A stretch of 64,000 bases of DNA, taken from positions 2,972,501 to 3,036,500 of the forward strand of contig LR746280.1 of the NCBI GenBank assembly GCA_902729315.2, given 5' to 3'. This document shows positions 1 to 12,030 of this stretch, one piece after another. Position 1 is the stretch's first letter. Each line of letters begins with the position of its first letter. Both the position numbers and the translations under genes were made by a program. The notes below the pieces were generated by a model. That model was not told the origin of the DNA, searched no databases, and saw only the letters and a list, made by a program, of their open reading frames with translations. Origin of the DNA: Spirodela intermedia (Eukaryota > Streptophyta > Magnoliopsida > Alismatales > Araceae).

Positions 1-900
1 GGTATATCCTTGCTTTAGTGATGTGATCGCCTCTTCTAACAAAACCATATCCTATGCCTTAGACTTGTAGGAATCTTCTGGTCAAGATTGGTTCCAACTT
101 GGCAGGTTAGTCATTCTTTCTATAATAGCTTTGCCAAATCTTATTCTGCTGTTTTGATTCAGCAGCAAACAGTGGAAAGGTCAGCCAATTGATAATGTTG
201 GAAGAATTACTTCTCACCTTTCTTGAAATCCATTCAAATAAGAATTTAGGATGAATATTTGCGTTCAACATTGGTAATTTGATCTCTACTAGGGTTGCAG
301 TAACAATATCTTGCTTTCATAATCCTATGTGCCTATGAAAGTTGCTCCAAACTCCAGCAAAATGGGCCGAATAACCTGCTTTAATACTAGTGCTACAAAC
401 CTCAAGTGAGTAGGCAGATCACATACCCTAGTCCAGCCTTTGAACCTCCCACTCCACCAAGGCCAATTGTCTTTGGTGAAGAAAATTCAATCAAAAGGGA
501 TAAGGGGAAGATTGTGAAGAAGATTCAACAATAATAAGAAGTGTTTTCGAGGTCAGATCGACCTTTAGAATAGATGAGACCGAATCGGAACTCATCAGGG
601 GGAGAATCTCCTATTCACCTTCTAGGTTTTTTCCTCATTATTTAGGGCCTTCTCTCCATATATAGGCCCTAGTACATTATTCTTCAGTGGTTCCCATCAA
701 TGTGGGGGTCTAGGTCATCTTTTGAAGATGATGGTAGGCAGTCATAAGGTCTAGGTCATCCACACAATTAACTTTGATTAAAAGAAATATAGAGAAAAAT
801 GATATATTCATTCTTTACTATGCTCTTTATTATGATAAAAAAACCAGATTCACAAATTACATCATTTACTAATATATCATCATCGAAAATTACTGCATAA
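1..900. other. Intergenic or decayed repeat, no gene recognised
   Basis: AT-rich sequence without a recognisable gene. A short plus-strand open stretch near 390-530 reads as a proline-rich peptide containing PPTPPRPIVFGEE and ending in a lysine-rich tail before a stop. It has no start and no family I recognise, so it may be a fragment of a retroelement polyprotein or chance. Confidence 0.3.
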
Positions 901-918
901 CATTATCTTGCCCAAAGA

Positions 919-2630
919 CTAGTGTCTATATTGGGAAAAAAAAGGCACCATAGCATCTACACTTTTTTCACGATTTTGAAAATTGCTAGATGTCTCTTGT
1001 GATGTCACATAAGTAAGACAAACCTTCAACTGTACTACCACATCACTAATGCTTGGTCTTTGTGTGGAGTTAAGTGATGGACAAGACAACACAACTTCTA
1101 CTACTTTCCATATTGAATTGGTATCAAATTTTTCTTCTAGTCTTTTGTCAACTCTTTTAGTTGTATTACGTCTTTGAATTCTTGATTGCACCCATGAGAT
1201 TGTTGAAATGTTTCCTAAACCACGAAAAATTGGTGGTTTCCCAATTATAAGCTTCAAAAGAACAACTCCAAAGCTATAAACATCTATCTTCTCAATTAAC
1301 ATTGATGTGTGATAATACTTGTAATGGATTTACAAAAAATTCCAAGTAGGATTTCATGAAAAAACAAAACAGATTTTACTTAAAAGGTTATAAAAGCTGT
1401 TGAAATATCCAAGAAGAAATTGAAATATTACACAAGGTCAAACATATCTTGAAGCACCTACAACTGTTGTTGAAATGTAAACCAAATTCTCATCATAGAA
1501 ATACTTTGACATTCAAAAATCAGCTAATTTTACTTCAAGATTGAGATTTAGTCAAATGTTTGTAGTCTTCACATCTCTATGAACTATGGGCGGCTTGCAA
1601 AATTTGTGGAATATTTGACTCTTGTAATGAAAGAATTTACAAACTTTTTTTGAATACAAGTACACAAAAGAGAAACTATAATTAAGCTGCATTGACAATA
1701 ATTTTGTGGCATACCTTCTGCAACTTCAATAGCAATTCTAAGTCAAATGCTCCAACTTAAATCATTGTTCATTTTATCTATGTGTATTCAAGAATAATAC
1801 ATATTAGCAACTAACATTACCTTGTCTTATAAACTCTTAGGTTTGAAAAATAACCTAATAAGTGCCATAAATTTGTAAACTAATGCAAAACTATCTGGCT
1901 CATCACAATATCCTAGAAATGACATCAGGTTTCTGTGATGAGTCCTTGTCAATATTTGTGCTTGTGTTTGAAGGCAAGGCTCACTATTAGAATGTTTGTG
2001 TAGAAGAAGCACACTAATTGTATGATCCCAATCTTTTTAATATAGTAGGTAAATCACCAACTTTAGCTACTACAACTTGCCTCAACTTGAAACTCTTTTT
2101 CCCCTTGGAACGATGGTTTAGAAAGCAACTTTACTGCAACTTTGATCCCATTTTTTAAACAGCCTTGATAAACCTTTCCAAAGCCACCTTCACCAATCTG
2201 GTGCTTAAAGTTTTTAGTGGTGATCTTAATTTGTGCAAATGTGAATTGGTTGCTCTCTGAATGTAAACTTGCCTGCTGTTTAGTGGACTGAACAGTTGCT
2301 TTCTCACACGAGGGTTCTAGAATCAAATAATTAAAGAGGTCAAGATGCCACCAAGAAGATCATGCCAGACATTCAAATTCCACATGGCTTAAAAATGAGA
2401 TCGAAAGGAATCACATACCTTTTGTTGTACCTTGAAGGGAGTTTTTCTTTCTTCTTCTGATTCTCCAAAATATTATTATAACAATTACGACAATTAAAAC
2501 TGAGGATGCTCCAATTCCTACTGTGATGGCAACAATGATCTTCGTTTTCCTTCTTCCCTCACTTGAACCAATTGCTCTGCATAGATTTGTGTTGCCCTCG
2601 ATGAATTGGAGGGCAACACAAATCAATTAT
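919..2630 (-). pseudogene. Leucine-rich-repeat receptor-like kinase (class I, malectin type), degenerate 3' part
   Basis: Minus-strand remnant of a plasma-membrane receptor kinase. Pieces appear in the right order. 2626-2411 encodes the end of the ectodomain (NTNLCRAIGSS), a hydrophobic transmembrane stretch and a basic stop-transfer motif (RIRRRKK). 2326-2063 encodes the glycine loop GEGGFGKVYQG and the ATP-binding VAVK lysine. 2012-1827 encodes HRNLMSFLGYCDE. Near 1560-1600 is the catalytic loop IVHRDVKTTNI. 1302-919 encodes the C-lobe DVYSFGVVLLKLIIGKPP. The spacing fits the exon-intron pattern of class I LRR kinases. It is broken: the DFG metal-binding motif has a stop in place of its glycine (1513-1515), another stop follows the catalytic loop, and no ectodomain repeats lie upstream. 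This is a pseudogene, not an active kinase. Confidence 0.85.
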
Positions 2631-3350
2631 TAGTATCTAAGAGTAAATGAGAAATAAACATGGTCATTTCTCATAATAATACAAACATTATGCCAATAAC
2701 TCTCATCCTCAGTATGTAACCTACATGTAAATGGGTTTGCTATGTTGCCATGTTGCCTATTTTTTATAGATAGCTAGTAATCTCAAATGGTTGCAAAGTA
2801 AGCAATCATATTATCTAAACTAATGATTAAAACTATGTTACATAGTAAACTATCTTGATCCATATGATAGGGAGCTCACAATAATATCAAGTTATTTAGG
2901 AGATAAAAAGACTACTTTTTGGTGCTTGGAAATGCAAGAATTGTAAAAGAATTAAAGTAATCACAGAATTTAAGAGAATTCTCCATTTTTCTTCTTGGTT
3001 CCAAATCAGAAAATTTACTATGATGTGTAAAAATGATAGAAAATTTTAAAATAATGTAATTTATGCATCATTTTCATATTTTTACTTCTCTTTGTCATGC
3101 TGTATTTTATAGATTTGTAGTTTTGTCTTAATAGTATTTTACAGTCTCCCTTGTGAAAATTCTCACCTTAATTGTAGGGTCTGATTTTGTGACTTATGAA
3201 GAATCTTGGGAACCACTCCACTTAGTTGGTTATTTTCCAAGTTCCTGCAAAAAGCAAAGTCTTCATAGCCAAAATTTTGTAGAAACATTTTGTATGAGAT
3301 CTCACGTCAAGAACTCATTCCCCAGATTTTTTCTATGAGAAGCAAGTGGA
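2631..3350. other. AT-rich intergenic sequence
   Basis: Sequence upstream of the broken receptor kinase. A 61-codon open frame at 3153-3338 (plus) has no recognisable domain and is probably chance. I see no ectodomain exons of the kinase here. Confidence 0.3.
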
Positions 3351-3730
3351 TGGCTCAGGGTCAACGCAGGAGATGATCGCGGAGGCTTCCGCTGCTGGTA
3401 GAAGACGATCGTCAGATTTACGGTAGAAGAGTAGGAAACAGAAGCCTATCGGCTGCCCCATTGACTAAGAATCGCCGTGTCCTCACTGGACGTTTTGTTT
3501 CTTTCGATACTTAGTATCTTCTACTCTGGAATCCACTTAAGGCAATGTGGCCTCATTCCCTCGGGACTAGTCCGTCCCCATTTTTATAGGGAAGACCATC
3601 AGTTGCTTTCCCCAATATGCCCCTCCTCAATGACTCTCAACCCTCCGAGGAGACACTCAGACGGGGCGGGACAGTGCACGTCTCCATTTTAGTGGGTCCC
3701 ACCACTATGACTTGAACTTCTCGTATGCAC
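3351..3730. other. Moderately GC-rich island of unknown nature
   Basis: A block of about 350 bases that is clearly richer in GC than its surroundings. A 71-codon open frame (3477-3692, plus) has no family match that I recognise. It may be a retroelement leader or LTR fragment next to the copia remnant. Confidence 0.25.
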
Positions 3731-4535
3731 CATTTTTTACTCATAGATATGTGCGTTTATTATCTTCAATGATGTTAGAAGATAAATAAATTTTGAGAAA
3801 GAGCATGATCCAACTTGATAAATAAAATTTCAATTTCTATGACAAGAAAAATTGTATGACATTTATTTTTTCATCACTCATTTTTCTGAAAATTTTCATA
3901 AAGAAATAATTCGTCATATCTCCAACTCCTCATTGCTTAATAACAAGCATGCCCCATGTGATATCTAAGATTGCATCAACTATCATCATAACACGTCTAT
4001 TATAAAGAAAAACACATTCAAATATAACGTGTTCATGTGATATAACAAGGAATTAAAAAAATCACGTCAAGACAAATTAATGGGGGCCACGTTTGAAGAA
4101 CGAGCTATCTATCAAATATTAATTGACTTGACTATGCTTCACAAATGTTGACATTCAATTCACCATTTCGTAAAAGATATTTCCCTCGCTATTCTTGACT
4201 TAAATTTTTAGTCCAAACAATTTCAGTAGTTTTTTCTAATTATGTTAAGAATGGAGTCAAAGAAATGCCTTGTGTTAGTCCACATATAGAGTATGTAGAG
4301 TAAAATAACTAGACCTACTTATAGTTAATTACTTTTGAATTTGTTGACTAATGTCATGAATTGAGAAACTAGACCTAATCTCTACACACATTTATATTTA
4401 TATCCATACTTACGAGAGAGGTCGTAATCTCAAATACTTCAACTCTAATGAATAACTTTAAGTGAGATTAATTCAATGATAACCTCATAATATACAATTC
4501 ATATATAACATTGTCTATATTGAGATTAATTGAAA
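3731..4535 (-). repeat. Probable 3' LTR or flank of the copia element
   Basis: AT-rich sequence lying past the polypurine tract of the minus-strand copia remnant. The tract reads CCAAGTGGGAGATT on the minus strand at about 4537-4552, a form commonly found just before the 3' LTR of plant copia elements. I could not define the outer LTR end or a target duplication. Confidence 0.4.
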
Positions 4536-6020
4536 TAATCTCCCACTTGGATAAAATATATATAATAATTTAATATTATACATTTTGACCTTATCAGCTC
4601 AAATTTTTTGATATTATTACCAAAGACATCTCCAACAATCTCGTCCATCAATATAGTAATATAGAACTAAAGAAGTTTTTGTTCACATTTTCATGTGGCT
4701 GAACCCAACAATAATCACATATATTGATATAATGAACGACATAGATCAAGTATAGATGTGTAACATAGAAATTACATAAAATATGACTCATATATGTATA
4801 TTTCTTACTTAGTTTTCATTATTCAAAATGGAGATTAAACAATCACATTCAGAGTGAGAATAATCATAAACTTTATTCATACATAAAATAGCGTATCCTC
4901 ATGTAGCCCCTTAGTAAGTGGATTTTCTCATGAAGTATGATATATCTTCATGAGGTATTGAATATGCTCATGAAAGGCCTTTGGTAGCAGCCCCTTAGTA
5001 AATGGATTTGCTACCATAGAGTTTGTCCCAATATGTTCTATAGACATTTGGCCACTCTAAACTCTTTCATTAATAATTAAGAACTTGATGTCTATATATT
5101 TAGATTTTTTCAAACTCATATTGTTATTGGAAGACATAAGGGTTGATTTATTGTCATAAAATAACTTTAATTATCTTTCAATTCTATCTAGAATTTGCAA
5201 CCCTATGACAAAATTTTTTAGTCAAATTTGATGATTAAATGCCTTATAACATGCTATAAACTCTACTTTCATAGTAGAAGTTATGAGTGTCCGCTTTGCA
5301 CTCTTCCATGATATAGCTCCTCCAACTAGCAGATAGATATAGTATGTAGTGGATCGTCTAATATTAGTGTATCTAGTGAAATTAAAATTTAAATATCCGA
5401 TGATCTTCAAATGATCTAATTTCTTATATGTGAGCATATAGTTCTTTGTCTGTTGTAAATACCGCATAATCCATTTAGTTGTTTTCCAATGATCCATACT
5501 AGGGTTGCTTAAATATCTGTCCAATACTCTAATTATGTACACAATATCTGAATGTGTACATATTTAAGTATACATAAGGCTTCTTATGATTGATGCATCA
5601 AAAATCTTTTGTCTTTCTTTAGTCTCATAATTATTCTTAAGGCACTAATTGAGACTAATTTTTTCTTTTAACAATAGGGGTATCATAAGATTTACATCCT
5701 TGCATACTAAATCTCACAAAAACTTTCTTGATATAGCTTTTTTGTGACAACCCATGATATTTTGAGACCGATTTGAATATATCTTAATGCCCAATACATA
5801 AGAGGCTTAATTGAGATCCTTCATCTCAAAATTCTTTGATAAAAATCTTTTAGTGTCAAAAAGTAAGCCTATATCATTATTGACAAGTAATATGTCATTA
5901 ACAAATACACATTCATCACCTATATTCATCTTAGAACCAAATGAGATGGTAACTTGATGAAATTTGTGATACCATTGATGGGAAGTTTGTTTAAACCCAT
6001 AGATGGACTGATAATTTGAG
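4536..6020 (-). mobile_element. Ty1/copia retrotransposon remnant: reverse transcriptase end and RNase H
   Basis: Minus-strand copia pol fragment. From the 5' side it reads YGFKQTSHQWYHKF, then a reverse-transcriptase stretch with ILLVNNDIGLLFDTKRFLSK and KNFEMKDL, then the RNase H region at 5542-5222 (YLSNPSMDHWKTTKWIMRYL, SRRST-like RRSTTYY, GGAISWKSAKRTLI), then the tail motif NPFTKGL. Several stops and frameshifts interrupt it. The upstream end is cut at about 6015, so the gag, protease, integrase and most of the reverse transcriptase are missing. Near the 3' end the segment coding for NPFTKGL is partly duplicated (4906-4927 and 4989-5012). The element is dead. Confidence 0.85.
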
Positions 6021-6600
6021 CAATCATCATACTAAAGGGACGAGAAGATTATTATTTAAAACCTAAGTATAAAGGAATGTGATGACTACGCATTTAATAC
6101 TATTTATGCATTTTCATCTGATGGTTTATGAATTATATCATTTTCTTATTTTCTACTAGGATGAGAGCATCAAGATAAATGAGAGGAGAAATATATGATT
6201 AATAGTTGTTGGAGGGAAGATGATTAATAGATAATCATGATGTATGAGCATGAACATATATATATATTCTTGATTTCATCATGGACTATTGAATAACTAG
6301 TGAACATAAAAAGGTAAAACTATAAAATTGACTAACTTGTTATTTTTGCAGATTGAGAGGGGCATAAGGGGAATGCCTACAATAAGGCATACAATTCAAA
6401 AAGAGGACTGGCCTCCAGCTGGGACCCTCATTCATGATTCGCCCTCTCATCCACAATGTGTATTGACCTAGTTCTGAATTTCTTCATCTTCATAATTTCT
6501 ATGTTCGTGGCTGCTGAATTTCAAAGAGTAAACAAATTAGAATATGATTGTTAATTAACATACATCAACTAATTCAAAACTCTCCTTGTGTTTGACTTGA
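6021..6600. other. Unassigned repeat-like sequence
   Basis: AT-rich sequence between the truncated copia remnant and an LTR3 copy. A short plus-strand open stretch near 6350-6470 follows a possible 3' splice site (TTTTTGCAG at about 6342-6350), but it belongs to no family I recognise. Confidence 0.25.
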
Positions 6601-7390
6601 TTTTCCACTAATTCATCAAGAAACTATTCCTATGAAAATCAATTTATAAATTTAAAATTGACGATCTTAATAACAACGACTTAAGAGCAATCATGGACTT
6701 CTTTAATTTGCATACTATTAAAGCTAGATTTTTTGTGTTTTAATTTATTTTATTATTTTATTTTATTTTATTTGATTAACTTGTAGGATAAATATAGGAT
6801 ATTTTGTTAATTTTAGAAGTCTGAAGTTTTAAATACTATGTAATTTTAGATTATTTAAAAGTATAAAAGAATAAAATATAAAAAAATATTATGTCTATTG
6901 GCAAGTTGGCACTCAACAGTTGACTTGGAGGGGAGCTCTAGTTGAGTGGGTAGACCTAGATTGAGGGAGCCATGAGCTGGGCTCAAGTGGCAAAGGACTC
7001 ACTCCACACACAAGTGCGTCACTCTCCTATCACGTCATGGTGGCCAACTGGTCATGGAGCAAAGAGCATCTATACACACATGTGGGCGCGAGGGTGGACC
7101 ACCTTTTTGCCTTCTCCCAAGATTGTCCTAGGCATTATTTTATTTCGGAAGAAGGAATCTCTAATGAGAGATGGTAGCTTTAATCTATATTCAGCTCATG
7201 CATCTAAAATATTTTTGATGTGGGATTAAAGGTTTTCCTCTATCTCAAGGTAGTTATCTGAACCACGGTGTGATCTAGTGGTATTTAGTGAGCCATGTCA
7301 TTTAATGAGCCAGATCATGTAGTGAGTGAGCTGCCAATACTAGATGCATAAAGTAATCTATCGGTGATTAACGAATCAGACATGACTTAG
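6601..7390 (+). repeat. LTR3-family repeat copy
   Basis: This segment shares a distinctive order of blocks with 58.9-59.6 kb: a TTTATT-rich tract, a motif on the pattern TTAACTTGTAG-ATAAATATAGGATAT, then a GC-richer block beginning with GCAAGTTGGCACTCAACAG. A related GC-richer block occurs at 33.55-33.79 kb. It is therefore a dispersed repeat, probably an LTR. The open frame at 6972-7229 lies inside it and is not a gene. At about 7382-7398 it runs into a scrap of the reversed LTR1 end (ATGACTTAGTCATTGTA). Confidence 0.5.
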
Positions 7391-7398
7391 TCATTGTA

Positions 7399-8926
7399 TG
7401 TGAATTTTTGGATAATTATGTGATTTTACATGAATTTATATGATTTTTATAGTCTTACTTTTGAGATAAATGAAGAAAAAGAAATAAAAAAATAAAAAAA
7501 AGATAAAATGAGGGGGACCCATCGGCTAGTGGGCCCGCAAATGGGTCGGAAGCTTAGTCAGGGAGTAGCCGCAAGTAGGGGCTCGAGCAACTTGGACCGA
7601 TAGGGGCACGTGTGCACCACCACTCCCCTTCTACATCATTAGTGGCTAGCCGACTATGGGGCAAGGAGTGGTCGTACACGCGAGAGAAGAGACTTGCTTA
7701 GAAATGTAACATTAGTATATATTCACCCGAAAAATCAGCACACAACCGATGTGGAACTAAACCCGTGTCATACCTTCCTCAGAAGGGGCGGGCAACTGGT
7801 GCAGATTCGAATCCTCTTAGAGGCCAAACTCATATTTTTTTATCTGATTATTGTGATTTTCTTACAAATCGCCGGTGAAAGATTAAGTAACCAGAATCGC
7901 TGGATCATCGACGAAAATCTCGTCAACGCAATTCGCGGAGCATTGTTACTAAAATTGTTGAATGATTCGTGATAAAAGGATCGCGAATTCATCGAGTAAA
8001 GCATCTCCGATTGATCGATGAATAAACCGTTGTCAAGAAGAAGACGATCTGTCAGGAAATGAGTCGCCACCTCTTGAGAGCATACTAGATGTGATGAAGA
8101 GCCTCCTTTTGTTGCACGAACTTGAGGATGAAGCTCCTTGACATGTGCCCCACCTCCATTTAGCTCCTCTCCGCCGAGTGACAGTTGTTGGAGAACTGCA
8201 AAGTCGTCATTTTTTGCTCCGCCGGGTGATAGCCGCTGGAGACAATTTGACAACCCATTTCATTAATCTCTAGACTTCACAAGGAGATCTAGAGATTGCC
8301 CATGTCATCTTTATCTAAAGAGAGCCTTTGAGGCCGTGAGCACTACACGACAATCCTCGCGAATGCTCAAGATTTTGATGCATCGCCAACGCATCACTGC
8401 CACAATGTTGGAACTCTATTTTCCTGCTTTCAACTTAATTTACACTTTATTTAGTGATACTTTGTGTGGTTTTAATTTATAAAAATATATTTTATTCAAT
8501 TATGATTATTCTTGTTTTTACAAATCTTAATTTGATTAATTAAATCATCTATAATTACTTACGTAAGAATCACTAGGTAGAACTCTATTTTCATCTAATT
8601 CACGTTTGTCAAGCGCTAACGTCATCTTGGCGTCTGCACCTTTATTTGCCTTTTTTGTGAATTTTAAATATATTTCCTTTTTATTTCCTAATATAAAATC
8701 TATAGAAAATTGTATTCTTTGAGACAAACTCTAAATAATTACCAGATATTATATTGCATCCCTATGATTAACTTGGAAAATTATTACTATTTTTGGATTT
8801 TTTTTTGAATTATAATTGATAGATTTATTTAAAAATACTTCTAATTATCTAAAAATTCATATTTTCTAGTTTTATAAATTTTAGATTTGCATGATTTAAT
8901 ATACAACGACTAAGTTACATTAGGGT
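7399..8926 (+). repeat. LTR1 copy (gypsy), nearly full length, 5' end lost
   Basis: It matches, in forward orientation, the complete solo LTR at 14257-15805 (which lies in reverse). Shared blocks include the tract GGGCCCGCAAATGGGTCGGAAG, CTAGCCGACTATGGGGC, GATGTGGAACTAAACCCG, the splice-like CTTACAAATCGCCGGTGAAAG, and the end ACAACGACTAAGTTACA. About 130 bases at the LTR start are missing. The open frames on both strands here (7694-7972 plus, 7840-8253 minus) are non-coding LTR sequence. Confidence 0.8.
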
Positions 8927-8929
8927 ACG

Positions 8930-9752
8930 TGTGTGTCACTTCCCTTCCACATCACCGGTGGCTAGCCAAGCATGGGGCAAGAAGTGATAATGCACACGTG
9001 AGAAAGGGACTCATTGATTCTCAAATCTCATATTACTATATATTCGTCCCAAAATTTAGCATATAACCGATGTGAGAGTAAACAGTGATCACACCATCCT
9101 TGAAATGGTTTAATGATTTTCATACCTCAAATACCTCTTGTTCATCAAAAAGAGGTACCTTGTTGATGTCACTTTATAAGAAGAGCCTTTGAGGCCGTAG
9201 ACATCACATGATAACCATCCCAAACACAAAGAATTCTGATGATTATTGTTGTGAGGTTAGAACTCTACCTCCCTTTAAAATGAATTTTTGCTTCATTTAG
9301 TAATACCTTGTGTGATTTAACTTCCGAAACTCTTTTTCATTTAATTATGATTCTTTTGACTTTTACAAAACTTACTTTGACCTACTAAATCATCTGTAAT
9401 CACTTATGTAAGAATCAATAGATGAAACTCTATTTTCACCCAATTTACATTTGTTAGGGTGCTGATGTCATCATCTTCACCCTTTTTTCCCTCTTTTACA
9501 AAATTTAAAATATATTTTATATTATCATTTAGTCTAAAAATCTTAAAAAATCATACTTTTTTAGGAAAATTGTAATTTATTACTTGATATTATCTTATAT
9601 CCCTATGATTGATTTGAAAATTTCTCATTATTTTTGGAATATTTTATTTAATTATAATTGATTTATTTGTTCTGAAAATATTTTTAAAAATCCAAAAATT
9701 AATATTTTTTAATTTTATTAATTTTAAATTTACATGATTTATTATACAATGA
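8930..9752 (+). repeat. LTR1 copy, truncated and internally deleted
   Basis: It starts in mid-LTR (ACATCACCGGTGGCTAGCC), skips most of the GC-rich centre at about 9190, resumes at GAGCCTTTGAGGCCG, and runs to the LTR end near ACAATGACTACGTCATGT. Its central version matches that at 36.8 kb, which points to a subfamily of LTR1. Confidence 0.75.
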
Positions 9753-10335
9753 CTACGTCATGTAAGTTAGGCTATAGTTATGTGTTAACTAGAGGACTCA
9801 TTGGGAATTCATTTAAAAAGATTAAATTCCCTTTCTTATCTCTTTCCTACTCTCACCACACACAATCAATTGTTGGTGTTACTTTGCAGCTCACTGATGG
9901 CTTCCCTCTCATCCTACTCTAATCTCTTGATAAGAGTGAGAGAGAGAGGGCAATTCTTGGGTTACAATGACACTCTTCTCATTGGGTGATTAGGTAGGTT
10001 GCTTGCCTCAATTTACCTTCTTTTTTTCTTGTTCATAATCCTTATGATTTGAAATCACCTTAGTAGGTTATTTATGTCATTTCTTAATTTATGTTTTCTT
10101 CTTTATTTAAAAAAATATAGATCTGTTATATTCCCATCTTTCTTTTCAATGCTCAACCAATGTGCTCATTTCTCAAGCATTCATTCTTCCTTTTTTTTTC
10201 AATATATGCTTTAGACTACTATCAAAATTTGTTTCTCTTCTAAGGATTCATCACTTTTTAATAAAAATCACTAGCTATGACATCAAATTATGCATCCATA
10301 GATTTAAGGAACCACCTCATTTAGAAGTTTGATCT
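9753..10335 (+). pseudogene. Decayed copy of the 5' end of the GTE-like gene
   Basis: Parallel to the start of the intact GTE-like gene at 24.37-24.95 kb. Shared blocks in the same order include AAAAGATTAAAT, CTCTCACCACAC, GTTGGTGTTACTTTGCAG-like (GTTGGTGTCACTCTAATG in the gene), GTTCTTGGGTTACAATGACACTCTTCTC, and CACTAGCTATGACATCAAATTATGCATCC, which matches the start-codon region of the gene. It therefore carries the promoter, the spliced leader and the first codons. The AT bias of the changes fits long decay of methylated DNA. No later exons follow before an LTR2 copy begins at 10581. Confidence 0.75.
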
Positions 10336-10580
10336 ATTCTCCATGAGTGATGTTGACGAGCTATCATTAAAGAGAAAATCAAAGTAGGAACACAATTATG
10401 TCATAACTTGTTGTTGAGACATTAGCTAGTAGAATAGAATGATGAAGTCACCAAATGTAGATTGATCTGAGCTTTGTTGGGTAGATTGAGAAATTTGTGA
10501 GGTTGTCTATTCAAGTGAAACTTGCAATTACCTAAAATGGTTCTACTATTGAGATTGGACTAGACAATCAATTTGGGCGG
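10336..10580. other. Short unassigned stretch between GTE remnant and LTR2
   Basis: Contains a near repeat of TCCATGAGTGATGTTGA, resembling the second start-region block of the GTE-like gene (ATGAGTGCTGTTGACC). It may be the continuation of the same decayed copy with an insertion. Confidence 0.3.
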
Positions 10581-11300
10581 TGGTGTGCACTTGTCATTGT
10601 ATGTAAATACACACTATCTGATAATATTTATAACTAAGACTTAATAAAATACTAGTATAGAAGTAAGTCTTAGGTCAAACATAGGGAAATTGATTAATCC
10701 GTCATGAAAACTAATTTACTTTATATATAAAATAATTTTAATATTTTATTAATATTTAATAGAAATAATAAAGTAGAAAGGTGAGGTGAGAAGAATAAAG
10801 GAAGGTAAGTGGAGAAAAAAAGGAAGAAAAAAGAGAAAGAAGAGAGAACACTCACGAGGGAGAGAAGAAACTAGATCCCTTGCAAAAGGGAGAGAAAGAT
10901 AGAGGAGGGGAGAAAGCTCTCACGAGAGAGAGAAGGGATGAGATCTCTCACAAAAGGGAGAGAAAGAGAGAGGAGGAGAGAAAACTCTCATGAGAGAGAG
11001 AAGGGACGAGATCTCTCATGAAAGGGAGAGAAAGAGAGAGGATGAGAGAAAGCTCTCATGAGAGAGAGAAAGGACAAGATCTCTCACGAAAGGGAGAGAA
11101 AGAGAGAGGAGGAGAGAAAGCTCTCATGAGAGAGAGAAGGGATGAGATCTCTCGTGAAAGGGAGAGAAAGAGAGGGGAGGAGAGAAAGCTCTCATGAGAG
11201 AGAGAAGGGATGAAATCTCTTGTCAAAGGGAGAGAAAGCTCTCACGAGAGAGAAAATGGACAAGATCTCTCGTGAAAGGAAAAAAAAGAGATAAGACAAG
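10581..11300 (-). repeat. LTR2 copy (gypsy) with a 68-bp tandem array
   Basis: Reverse-orientation LTR starting with TGGTGTGCACTTG, the mirror of the end ...CAAGTGCACACCA of the copy at 59.67-60.72 kb. The part at 10840-11285 is an array of about six units of roughly 68 bases, built from GAGAGAGAGAAGGGATGAGATCTCTC-like blocks (key part AAGGGATGAGATCTCTC). It ends where an LTR1 copy begins. Confidence 0.75.
10840..11285. repeat. Tandem array, about 68-bp unit, inside LTR2
   Basis: The GATCTCTC or GATCCCTT block recurs about every 67-71 bases from about 10873 to 11213, with a shorter last step to about 11262. Each unit holds the palindrome GAGATCTC and a near-palindrome CTCTCATGAGAG, so single strands could fold back. 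The same array in reverse complement is at 60.10-60.48 kb. Confidence 0.85.
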
Positions 11301-11302
11301 TG

Positions 11303-12030
11303 ACATGACTCAGTCGTTGTATATTAAATCACATAAATTTAAAATTTATAAAATTAGAAAATATAATTTTTCAGATATTTAGAAATATTTATAAATAAAT
11401 ATATCAATTATAACTCAATAAGACTTCCACAAATAACGATAATTTTCTAGGTCGATCATAGGGATTTAATATAATATCTGGTAATTATTCAGAATTTTTT
11501 TCAAAGAATACTATTTTCTATGAATTTTATATTAAGAAATAAAAAAAAATATATTTAAAATTTACGAAAAAAAGAAATAAGGGTGCAAATGTCAGGATGA
11601 TGTCAGCACCTAGCGAACACCAATCGGACGGAAATTTAGTTTTGCTCGGTGATTCTTACATAAGTGATTACAGATGATTTAATTGATCAAATTAAGATCT
11701 ATAAAAGCCTGAAGAATCCTAATGAAATAGAGTATATCTTAGTAAATTTAAAATTAATAAATTATCATTCAAAAAACCAGAAATTAAGTTGAAAGTAGGA
11801 AAATAGAATTCTAGCATCACAATGGTGATTCGTCGGTGATGCACCGGAATCTTGAGCATTCGAGAGGATCATCGTATAATGTTCACGGCTTCGAAGGCTC
11901 TCCTTGGACAAAGACAACGTGGGCAATCTCTAGATCTTCTTGCAAAGTTTGGAGATCAATGAAGTGGGTTGTCGAAATGTCTCCAGCGACTTTCAACTGT
12001 CGGAGAGCTCACCCCCCAACTTTAATCATT
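11303..12030 (-). repeat. LTR1 copy, 3' half, reverse orientation
   Basis: Begins with TGACATGACTCAGTCGTTG, like the terminus of the solo LTR at 14257. It follows that LTR as far as about 12010, then switches to internal-type sequence (CACCCCCCAACTTTAATC). The open frame at 11836-12063 lies in this LTR and is not a gene. Confidence 0.75.

Noticed and set aside
5222-6020. Endogenous plant virus (pararetrovirus) as source of the reverse transcriptase
   Set aside because: The order of reverse transcriptase, RNase H and the terminal TKGL motif, followed by a polypurine tract, is that of copia retrotransposons. No movement or coat-like sequence was seen.
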